From Chrysochromulina tobinii (lineage: Eukaryota > Haptophyta > Prymnesiales > Chrysochromulinaceae), in NCBI GenBank assembly GCA_001275005.1, contig JWZX01001642.1:1-14666 (forward strand): DNA of 14,666 nt, given 5' to 3'. The notes beneath the pieces are model-generated. The model made no database searches. It was not told the origin of the DNA and saw only the letters and a list, made by a program, of their open reading frames with translations. Shown here piece by piece: positions 6,140 through 13,163 of the stretch (position 1 is the first letter of the stretch; every line of letters starts with the position of its first letter). Position numbers and translations under genes: made by a program.

Positions 6140-7831
6140 ATGAAGCTGATCCGTGTTACCGTCGCTTGCGGCCTCGTCGTCGCCGGTCGTGCCTTCGGCG
6201 TGAACAGTGGGGCCCTGCCAGCTTGGCGTACTCTCACGCACCGCTCATTGAATGCACGCCAGCTCGCTACCATGAGTGCCACATCGCTGCAGACCATCTC
6301 CCTAACTTCAGCCTCGGTTGAGAAAAGTGGCGCCACAGCTTCCAAGTGGTCCGGCGACTTGCTCGTGCTGCCCTTCTGGGAAGTGGCCAACTCCTCTGAG
6401 ATCACTCTCTCGACGGAGCTCGCGGCGCTCGACGGTGCCATCGGCGGTGCGCTAACTGACTTGGTGACAGACCAAGAATTCAAGGGTGCGGCTGGCAGCA
6501 CGGCCGTCGTGTCGCTTCCACGTGGGTCTCCGGCTCGGCGGCTGGCTATTGTTGGCCTCGGCAAGCAAGACAAGTACAAGGTGCCTGGCGCACGTAAATT
6601 CGGAGAGGAGCTCGCAGCGTTGGCCAAGGCGCAGAAGGTGAAGGTGATGGGTGCGTTGCTCCCAGCGGACCCGGCGATGACGGCGGTGCTGCAGCAAGCG
6701 GTCGAGGCGGCGCTGCTCGGGCTCTCGCCCGACACGCGCTTCAAGTCGGCCAAGGATGCCGACGAGAACAAGCCTCCGCCCCTCCAGAAGCTCGAGCTGC
6801 TCGGCACTCCGGCGGACGGTGCAGTGCTCGTCAAGGCACGGATGGTCGCGTCGGGCGTGCTGCTGACCAAGTCGATGGTGGCCGCGCCCGCCAACTACCT
6901 GACGCCGACGAGCATGGCGGGAACGGCCGCGGCGCTCGCGGACCAGTTCCCGAAGACGCTCAAGCTCAAGGTGCTTGAGAAATCGGACTGCGAGGCGCTC
7001 GGCATGGGCGCGTACCTCGCCGTCTCCCAGGGGGCTGTGGAGCCGCCAAAGTTCATCCACCTGACGTACACACCGCCCCAGGGCAAGCCGACCAAGAAGG
7101 TCGCGCTCGTGGGCAAGGGGCTGTGCTTCGACTCGGGTGGTTACAACATCAAGACGGGCGCGGGCTCGCTGATCGAGAAGATGAAGTTTGATATGGGTGG
7201 CGCGGGCGCCGTGCTGGGCGCTGCACGCGTCCTCGCGGAGGCAGAGCCCGCGGGCGTCGAGGTGCACTTCATCGTTGCGGCGTGTGAGAACATGGTGAGC
7301 GCCGAAGCCTTCCGTCCGGGCGACATCCTGACGGCCTCCAACAAGAAGACGATCGAGGTGCTTAATACAGACGCTGAGGGGCGGCTCACGCTCGCGGATG
7401 CGCTTGTATACGCCGATCGTCTAGGTAACGTTGACACCATCGTCGACATCGCGACGCTCACCGGCGCCTGCATCGTCGCGCTCGGCCCCGACTATGCCGC
7501 CATGTACACCGACTCGGACGTGCTCCTCGAGCATCTCACCTCGAGCGCGACGAGCACGGGCGAGCTGCTGTGGCGCATGCCCCTTGCGCCAGAGTATGTG
7601 GAGCAGATCAAGTCACCGATCGCCGACCTCGCCAATCTCGGAGGGCCGGGCGGCGGCGGCTCGATCACGGCGGCTCTCTTCCTCAAGGAGTTTGTGGGCA
7701 AGGAGAGCCCGAATGCGACGTGGGCGCACCTCGACATCGCAGGCCCCGTGTGGAATGACAAGCGCGGCGGCGCGACGGGCTACGGTGTGCGCACGCTCGT
7801 GGGCCTCGTCGAGAGGATGAGCTCCTCGTAA
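6140..7831 (+). CDS. LAP: M17 leucyl aminopeptidase, probably plastid-targeted
   Basis: A dimetal zinc/manganese exopeptidase of family M17 that removes N-terminal leucine and similar residues from peptides, normally as a hexamer. It has 563 residues from ATG 6140. The frame is open further upstream but overlaps the previous gene, and this is the first ATG that gives a targeting signal. Residues 1-20 form a signal peptide (MKLIRVTVACGLVVAGRAFG) with a Phe at the predicted cleavage site, then a Ser/Thr/Arg-rich transit-like stretch up to about 60; this is the bipartite pattern of red-type secondary plastids. N-terminal domain: about 65-215. Catalytic domain: about 230-560. Metal and active-site motifs are intact: VGKGLCFDSGG (324-334; K326, D331), EKMKFDMGG (346-354; D351) and the family signature NTDAEGRL (409-416; D411, E413, R415). 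GGYNIKTGAGSLIE and VHFIVAACENM resemble plant and algal LAPs more than bacterial PepA. Stop TAA 7829-7831. Confidence 0.95.
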   Translation: MKLIRVTVACGLVVAGRAFGVNSGALPAWRTLTHRSLNARQLATMSATSLQTISLTSASVEKSGATASKWSGDLLVLPFWEVANSSEITLSTELAALDGAIGGALTDLVTDQEFKGAAGSTAVVSLPRGSPARRLAIVGLGKQDKYKVPGARKFGEELAALAKAQKVKVMGALLPADPAMTAVLQQAVEAALLGLSPDTRFKSAKDADENKPPPLQKLELLGTPADGAVLVKARMVASGVLLTKSMVAAPANYLTPTSMAGTAAALADQFPKTLKLKVLEKSDCEALGMGAYLAVSQGAVEPPKFIHLTYTPPQGKPTKKVALVGKGLCFDSGGYNIKTGAGSLIEKMKFDMGGAGAVLGAARVLAEAEPAGVEVHFIVAACENMVSAEAFRPGDILTASNKKTIEVLNTDAEGRLTLADALVYADRLGNVDTIVDIATLTGACIVALGPDYAAMYTDSDVLLEHLTSSATSTGELLWRMPLAPEYVEQIKSPIADLANLGGPGGGGSITAALFLKEFVGKESPNATWAHLDIAGPVWNDKRGGATGYGVRTLVGLVERMSSS

Positions 7832-8021
7832 TCAGAAGGCGGCAAGCCTTGCGGATAACGGGCGCAGCACACGCGGCACGCGGCGGGGGCATGCGCGACC
7901 ACACGTCGTCCGTCACACATAACAGAGAGACCCATTATCCAAGACCCGTTTCGGGGACTATGCGGGTGATTGCGCTGAGATTCGGATCCGCAGGATTGTT
8001 TCGGTTAATGTCTAGTTGCGA

Positions 8022-8037
8022 ACTACAGATCTGTAGT
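8022..8037. promoter_or_regulatory. 16 bp perfect palindrome ACTACAGATCTGTAGT
   Basis: The sequence equals its own reverse complement over 16 bp, about 250 bp upstream of the DUF4419 start. It could be a binding site for a dimeric regulator or chance; only its form and position are seen. Confidence 0.4.
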
Positions 8038-8166
8038 ACAGTGAGTCACAGTCGCATACGATCATGATTGGTTTCGAAAGAAAGCGGACTTGCTTGGAGC
8101 CAGGCAGGACCTTTTCAACTGTGAGTTGGTGCCTTCTCGGAACGCTGGCTCGGCTCACAGCCAACT

Positions 8167-8223
8167 TTCACACAGAACGTAGCACCGGTTGTCGCGTCTG
8201 TCGTGTTAACGTTCACACAGAAC
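8167..8223. repeat. Direct repeat TTCACACAGAAC (two copies)
   Basis: Exact 12-mer at 8167-8178 and 8212-8223 (45 bp spacing), 60-115 bp upstream of the DUF4419 start. The core TTCACA resembles the CTGTGAA-type motifs in the other spacers (reverse complement TTCACAG). Confidence 0.6.
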
Positions 8224-8282
8224 TGCAACAGAGCAATCACCTTTTGCGAGCGCATCTCTCTCTCTGACCTTGCGAGCGCGCG

Positions 8283-9425
8283 ATGCGCTCATTCTCAGTG
8301 TGCCTTGAGCGCATGATTGCGGCTGCCCCTGCGAGCAAACCCGCGCCGCTGCCGGCGGCGGCCGCGGCCGCGCTGCCGCCGCGGCGCCGTTTCGTGTTGA
8401 GCGCCCCCGCGGCGCCCGAGGTGCGCGGCGCCCCCACCTTCCCCCTCGACAGCCCCGCGCAGTGGGTGCGCGCCTTCAGCAGCCATGGCAGCGACAGGCA
8501 CTTCAAGCAACTGCGAGCCTCCTTTGATGCTGCGGCGGTGCCCGTGACGCACGCGGGGCTCATCCGCTACCTGCACGCGTGCTGGGCGGCGGAGCGCGGC
8601 GCCGTGCTGCGCCCCGACATGGTATGGCACACGCTCGCCAACGAGGTGGCGTCAGCCGTCCTCGCGGACCCGGCTAGGTACCGCGGCCTGTTCACAAAGG
8701 CCGCCACGGGGAAGACGGATATCGTCATCGTCACGCGCGACGACCTGGACGTGGGAGAACTCGTGGCGGCCATGCGCACCAAAATCGGCGATCCCGCCTT
8801 CGCGGCGCTCCTGTGCGACACGCGCTTCGCGTCCGAGGCGCCCGGCGCGCACACCGCGACGCTGCTCGCCTTCGCGGAGGCTGGCACGCCGTACTTCAAC
8901 TACATGACGACAATGTGCGGCATCCCGTCCGTGGACGTCGTGGGGAGCCGCGACGAGTGGGTCGCGCTGCTCGCCGCGGTGCGCGGCTTGCAGCGGTACG
9001 TCCCCAGCGGCGGCAAGTGGCTCGGCGCCGCCGTGCGCGCCGTGGACGCCATCCTGCACTGGGTCTTCGCGGAGCCGGACACGGACGGCGGCGGCTACGC
9101 GGACGCGGCCGCCTTCTTCGCGGACACTTTCCACTACGGGGCCAACCCCAGGTGCGGGTCGGGCCACGAGCCGCGCCTCGTGCGCGGGTGGGCGCGCGGC
9201 CTGTACGCTGCCGGCTGGGAGGACAGCGAAGTGGACCTGGACCGCTTCCCGTCGCACGTGCGGCAGATGCCATACAAAGACCGCGACACCGGGCGCATGT
9301 ACGTGCAGGCCGGCGGCCTGGCGTACAGCGAAGCGACGGCCGATGGGGCTTTTGAGCCCGGCTACGGCTTCGTTACGTACGAGGTGATGGACAAGGACAC
9401 GTTCAAGCGACTAGCGAAGGAGTAA
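8283..9425 (+). CDS. DUF4419 family protein
   Basis: 380 residues, ATG 8283 to TAA 9423-9425. An in-frame TGA at 8265-8267 excludes a start further upstream; Met11 is an alternative. Residues about 85-312 match the DUF4419 pattern known from fungi, bacteria and algae: HAGLIRYLHACW (90-101), LRPDMVWHTLANEVA (109-123; the family has P-D-D-I-W-L-x-I), VTRDDL (150-155), the hallmark YFNYMTTMCGIPSVDVVGSRDEW split as 204-215 and 216-226, and a C-terminal GSGHEPRLVRGWARGLY (292-308; family G-S-G-x-x-x-x-x-G-W). The biochemical function of this family is unknown. The first 45 residues are Ala/Pro/Arg-rich and nearly acid-free, which could be an organelle-targeting peptide or simply disordered. There is no TM helix. 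The length is normal for the family and the key conserved positions are present, so the gene looks intact. Confidence 0.88.
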   Translation: MRSFSVCLERMIAAAPASKPAPLPAAAAAALPPRRRFVLSAPAAPEVRGAPTFPLDSPAQWVRAFSSHGSDRHFKQLRASFDAAAVPVTHAGLIRYLHACWAAERGAVLRPDMVWHTLANEVASAVLADPARYRGLFTKAATGKTDIVIVTRDDLDVGELVAAMRTKIGDPAFAALLCDTRFASEAPGAHTATLLAFAEAGTPYFNYMTTMCGIPSVDVVGSRDEWVALLAAVRGLQRYVPSGGKWLGAAVRAVDAILHWVFAEPDTDGGGYADAAAFFADTFHYGANPRCGSGHEPRLVRGWARGLYAAGWEDSEVDLDRFPSHVRQMPYKDRDTGRMYVQAGGLAYSEATADGAFEPGYGFVTYEVMDKDTFKRLAKE

Positions 9426-9753
9426 GCGCGCCTCACGCGCGCCTCCCCCCCCGCGCGCTCATGCATGCAAGATTCATGATGGGGGAATGCGCGCGCTCGC
9501 TGTGGATCGCAGACCCAGTGACGATCTTCGAAAAGATCTTCTCGATCTGGCTCTTCGGTAGGTAGCCAAGCAAACAACGCGTCGGTGATGACGAGATTCG
9601 GCGGAGATCGATGCGCAGATTGGGCAGGCAATCTGATGAGCACCGAATCCATGTGAGTGCGCGCACGCTCCGTACGAGTACGCGCTCGAGCCTCATGGCC
9701 GTTATTCGTGCCGGGGTGGTTGAAGACGTGCACGAGCGCTACACGAGCGCCCC

Positions 9754-9885
9754 GATGAGGGCGGCGAGAAGTTGCAGCTTTGTGAGGCGACCAGAGCTCA
9801 CAGCGCGGCACAAGCTATTCGGTGGCGTTTTCCCCGGACGGGACCAAGCTTGTCTCGGGATCGGACGACGATCAAAGACTGGGGT
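9754..9885 (+). pseudogene. Decayed WD40 repeat with two frame breaks
   Basis: Three adjacent pieces in two frames line up as one WD40 unit: DEGGEKLQLCEATRAHS (9754-9804, frame 1), then SVAFSPDGTKLVSGSDD (9819-9869, frame 3), then TIKDWG (9868-9885, frame 1). The middle piece is the classic WD40 consensus core, and TIK.W is its closing strand. The frame changes at about 9817 and about 9867 compensate each other. No start, no further repeats and no continuing open frame are seen. It reads as an isolated remnant, probably copied from one of the many WD40 genes typical of algal genomes. An unannotated exon with sequencing errors is the alternative. Confidence 0.7.
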
Positions 9886-10062
9886 CGCGTGCCCTCAAAT
9901 CGCACCTCCTTGGCCAAACCTGACGGGATCCTGAATCGTTCATTTGGGTTTGGGGCGATCGAGTATGTGTGATGAGGTCTGTTATCGAATCGGCGCCACG
10001 ACCCCCGGCGGCCGATCTCTCTCTGTGATTAACTTGGCGGGCGCGTAGCATCGCATGGCATT

Positions 10063-10083
10063 GCGCATATGCATGCGCATATG
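10063..10083. repeat. GCGCATATG direct repeat / palindrome-rich patch
   Basis: GCGCATATG at 10063-10071 and 10075-10083, separated by CAT; the block also contains the palindromes GCATATGC and GCATGC. Function unknown, and it may be chance. Confidence 0.5.
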
Positions 10084-10295
10084 TGAGAGATCAAACGCGA
10101 AGATGTGTGCAGCTTCATCGAGTGTGGGCCGGGCGTTGCGGGATGTTTTTAGACGGCTGTAAAAGGTGCTACGGTAATGCGTACTTCACGTGTACGCCTA
10201 CGAGTACTCGATCGGCCGTCAACAACTGAAAACCGTGACGTATCGCGCCGCCGTGTACCTAAATCTATGAAGGCCGACCGGACGCGCGTCTTCCG

Positions 10296-10311
10296 CTCGT
10301 CTCGAGACGAG
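10296..10311. other. 16 bp perfect palindrome CTCGTCTCGAGACGAG
   Basis: Self-complementary over all 16 bases, 160 bp beyond the stop codon of the minus-strand repeat-protein gene. It could form a hairpin in a 3' UTR or be a protein-binding site; neither is shown. Confidence 0.4.
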
Positions 10312-10470
10312 TTCAAACTCCGCCCATACTCGACTTACCACGGTGGGGTCTTCGACACCTGACGACAACATGGACGACACGTTCACACCGCACAAAGAGG
10401 GAACGACAGAGCACACAGCACACGCCACACCAACGACGTGACGATAACAGCACTACTCATTTCGGAAAGA

Positions 10471-12811
10471 TCACTTGGACTTGTTGCGTGTAGCTGTACC
10501 CTTTGACCCCGTGCAATGGATGCCGTCGCTTTGTTTCGGACTCGGCTTTCGGATCTGGCTCCTCTCCAGGCGGGTCTGGCTCATGCGCATGGCCCTTGAG
10601 TCAATTTCCTTGCCTTCGCACTGTGAGGGTCGCGGTGTGGGCTTCGGCTTGGAAGCCGAGTTGAGGCCGTGTGCCATGTCCTCCCCCGATGGGCAGGCCG
10701 TGGCGTCGAGCGCCTTGTTGACGTCATCATCGCAGTTTGGCGGCGGCTTCGCCGGGTCGAGTCCGTATTTTTGTAAGAGGCCCCACTCCTCCTCCTCCTC
10801 CTCGGCGCGAACACCCGCGATGACCGGCAGTGGGAGCTCCGAGCCAAAGGCCTCGGCCTGCTGCGACTTGGGCCGGGCTGGGCTGGGCTGGACGTCCTTC
10901 TCCGCTTTAATCTTCTCGATCTCCTTGACCGACGGCTTGCCAACCTTGGCCACTTCTGGGTTCAGAGCCTCTGAAGGTACGGTTGGTACCGCGACCATGT
11001 CGTCTTCGGACAGCAACCCGATGCCACCGATTGCGGCCCCGATAAGTGCTCCCCCTACCGCACCCACCACCATCCCCATGGGCCCCCCCATCATCCCCAC
11101 CGCCTGACCCATCGTTGCGCCCGTCATCATCGCCCCTCCAATGCCGATCGCCGTGGTGGTCGCGGCGGCAGCGGCTCCTCCCACTGCCCCCTGGAATGTC
11201 TCCATCGCCGCCTCCGGGGCTGGCTGTTTCTTGAGCTCGGCTGCCTTCTTAATAAATGCCTGTCTTGTAGACTTGAGCTTCGTATCGTTAACGGGCACGT
11301 CGAACTGTCTCACGTTGGCGCACTTCGACGGCTTGGTCTTGGCGGCGGCGGGTGTGGGAGGCGGTGCGGCGCCGGCGCTCGAGGGGGCTGCGGCAGCAAG
11401 GGGGTGGATCGCCGGCGGTACGACCACCACTCCCTCGTCCCGTGGCCCCAAGATCGAATGACCCTCGCCTTTGAAAGCGGAAGCTTCCGAGCGCGCCGCC
11501 ACCTGCTTATCATTTGGTGCATGTACGAGCACTTGGTCGCCGCCGTAAAACTCAGCATGGCCCCCGCGCTCACCCCCCGCGTTCGGCGGCGCGCCAGCCT
11601 TGGCGCGTGGCAGCAGATCTATCACCCACGAATTGGGAGTGGCGGCCTGCGGCTGATCGAGTGCGACAATGCGTTTGGTACGCATGTCCTCGGGGTTCTC
11701 GGGCGCCGGACGATCACTCGCTAGCTGGTGCCCCTTTTCACCACAGCCTGGTATGAGCTCCGTCTTCGCTTTCGCCGCCTCCTCCGCCGCTCGGAGCCAT
11801 AACTCCGAGTCGGGCTTGACCTCGGCGCACGTGTAGCCCGCCTTGATCTCGAACCCGGCGGTCTTGGCCTCACGTGCCGTATAGCCAGCTCGCTTGACCT
11901 CCTCCAAAGTATAGCCCGCGGTCTTGGCCTCGGTACATGTCAGCCCCGCCGCCTTGATCTCGGCGCACGTGTAGCCCGCCTTGATCTCGAACCCGGCGGT
12001 CTTGGCCTCACGTGCAGTATAGCCAGCTCGCTTGACCTCCTCCAAAGTATAGCCCGCGGTCTTGGCCTCGGCGCATGTCCGCCCCGCCGCCTTGATCTCG
12101 GCGCACGAGTAGCCCGCCCTGAAACCCGGCGGTCTTGGCCTCACGTGCCGTATAGCCAGCTCGCTGGACCTGTGAGACGAGCATGTCGCAGATTCCACAG
12201 CGCCCACTGAAGTGGACAGAGACTTGCCAGCGATGCCACCAGTCCACAGTGCAAGCCCCGAGAACCGTGCCGATGTCGCCTTCATAGATTGGTTCCCCCT
12301 TCCGAGAATATGTCGAGACGCGCGAGGCCACTATATCACCCTCGGCCAAGCCACCGGGAATCGAGTGTGAAGCTGCTTCTTCTTCGCGTCGTCGCTCCTC
12401 CTCGCGCTGGCGCTGACGAGTTGAATTGTGATCTTTCTCCCGTGCTGCCATCGCACGATCTGCTGCAGCCACGCGCTCGGCGGCTTCGGCGTCCTTGCGA
12501 GCCTCGAGAGCACGATCAGCCGAAACGATCCGCGTGCCCCTCGGTTGTCTGCTGCCGCTGCCCTTCCTTCCGTTCTTCTTTCGCTTTTGGAGAATTTTGA
12601 CGCTCGTGGCGGCCGCCGATGCGCCCGCGCCGCATCTCCCGGATGGTGCTGTTTGTGGTACGCTGCTGCTGATAGACCCCTTTGACGCTTCTTTCTCGAG
12701 GAGACCCATCACCGCCGTCAACGTTTTGATGTCATCGTCAGTCGCGGTGCCAGCCGTCAGCTTCGACACAAGCTGCGCGTTTATGGCGAGAAGCGTCTCA
12801 CGATCCGCCAT
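10471..12811 (-). CDS. Decapeptide-repeat / glycine-zipper protein, frame broken once (about 779 aa if joined)
   Basis: Two overlapping minus-strand frames make one gene. The first runs from ATG 12811 (MADRETLLAINAQLV) and keeps sensible protein until the first repeat (KTAGF, ends 12122). The second carries on from RAGYSCAEIK (12120) to TGA 10473-10471. The shift is at 12121-12124 (CTGAAACCC on the plus strand), where the repeat lacks 5 bp compared with its two sister copies. Order in joined numbering: short N-terminal helical segment; basic linker; coiled coil of Arg/Glu/Ala (about 98-147); a small SH3/KOW-like beta domain GDIVASRV ... GDIGTVLGAC ... MLVSQV (about 158-215); ten-residue AG(Y/F/L)TxxExKx repeats (about 217-332); disordered Pro/Ala linker; a 60-residue Gly/Ala/Met hydrophobic glycine-zipper (about 541-601, nt 11008-11190); an acidic EEEEEE run; and a basic tail. 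Function unknown; the zipper suggests membrane insertion or oligomerisation. It could be a true pseudogene, a sequencing error, or a gene with an unseen small intron. Confidence 0.7.
11821..12170 (-). repeat. 138 bp tandem repeat coding for 46-residue units, 2.5 copies
   Basis: Units 11821-11958 and 11959-12096 differ at only about four of 138 positions by hand count. A third, partial unit (12097 to about 12170) has a 5 bp deletion and then diverges. Each unit encodes four decapeptides of the form AGYTxxExKx plus a six-residue spacer AGFEIK. The repeat is thus hierarchical: 30 bp inside 138 bp. Confidence 0.95.
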
Positions 12812-13163
12812 GCACAAATGACGAGCACCCCGCACTTTTTGCGAGCGTGACTTGTTGGGCTTTCTTGTTAACTGTGAAACGAGACACAGAGGAGAACTTG
12901 TTTACTTAAAAGTGAGCAAACAGTGAACGTTCTTTCGCTCTTGCTGAGTTTATAACGACTTACAGGCATGAACACTGCCTGAATATTCACAGCAAATTCC
13001 CCGAAGCGCCAGAAAGCCTTGCGGCGGTTAGGAGATCGCGCGAGATCGATGCTTGCTTGCTTTGAGTGATACATGTAACATTCACAGACAAATCCTCGAA
13101 GCGCCGAAACTTGACTTGACATCCTCGTGAAGACAGCGCAGTGAGGGGACTTCGTTCGAAAGC
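12812..13163. promoter_or_regulatory. Divergent promoter region with repeated TTCACAG elements
   Basis: This is 352 bp between two opposite start codons, and AT-richer than the genes on both sides. It holds CTGTGAAA (12872-12879), CAGTGAAC (12921-12928), a TTTATAA sequence (about 12948-12955), and a 26 bp imperfect direct repeat that starts with ATTCACAG. An in-frame stop at 13128-13130 limits the plus-strand gene to ATG 13164. No gene is seen inside. Confidence 0.6.
12985..13105. repeat. Imperfect 26 bp direct repeat in the divergent promoter
   Basis: 12985-13010 and 13080-13105 share ATTCACAG at the left end and CGAAGCGCC at the right end, with about 22 of 26 positions equal and 95 bp spacing. 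The conserved ends with a variable middle look like a repeated binding site. Function inferred. Confidence 0.6.

Larger units (their letters stand above)
7832..8282. promoter_or_regulatory. Intergenic region upstream of the DUF4419 gene
   Basis: A 451 bp spacer between two plus-strand genes, noticeably less GC-rich than the genes from about 7920 on. It contains a 16 bp perfect palindrome (8022-8037), two copies of TTCACACAGAAC, and a CT-dinucleotide run (about 8255-8264) with TTGCGAGCGC on both sides just before the start codon. Short open frames here show no protein character. The 3' end of the aminopeptidase transcript and the promoter of the next gene should lie here. Confidence 0.5.
9426..10470. 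other. Convergent spacer of about 1 kb with no intact gene
   Basis: This lies between the 3' ends of the DUF4419 gene (+) and the repeat-protein gene (-). No intact coding frame is convincing. It begins with a GC-alternating, C-rich stretch (CGCGCCTCACGCGCGCC, then a run of C, 9427-9455) and has a WD40 relic at about 9754-9885, a CATATG-rich patch at about 10063-10083 and a 16 bp palindrome at 10296-10311. Base composition is closer to neutral than in the genes. Confidence 0.55.

Noticed and set aside
5560-6894. 444-codon minus-strand frame spanning the methyltransferase end and aminopeptidase start
   Set aside because: It overlaps two genes with clear family motifs. The product has no recognisable motif and shadow-like composition.
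8652-9257. 201-codon minus-strand frame antisense to the DUF4419 gene
   Set aside because: Shadow of a gene with recognised family motifs; composition typical of reversed GC-rich codons.
9427-9500. GC-alternating inverted repeat after the DUF4419 stop as a terminator or mobile-element end
   Set aside because: Rho-independent terminators do not apply to a nuclear gene, and there is no transposase, target duplication or second end.
9362-9811. Minus-strand frame over the start of the 1 kb spacer
   Set aside because: It overlaps the end of the DUF4419 gene and the WD40 relic, with no motif and no usable start context. I could not recognise any protein in it.
10063-10083. CATATG-rich patch as a tRNA or small RNA gene
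   Set aside because: No cloverleaf, no A/B boxes and no stable stem beyond a few bases.
12096-12180. A short intron joining the two repeat-protein frames (GTGAGG ... TTTCAG)
   Set aside because: The best donor/acceptor pairs give 26 or 51 bp, and neither brings the second frame into register. A small indel explains it better, though a longer intron is not excluded.
12130-12285. First 55 codons of the second repeat-protein frame (from ATG 12285) as a separate gene start
   Set aside because: The other frame here encodes the SH3/KOW-like domain and the first decapeptide repeat, so these codons are a shadow; the real start is ATG 12811.
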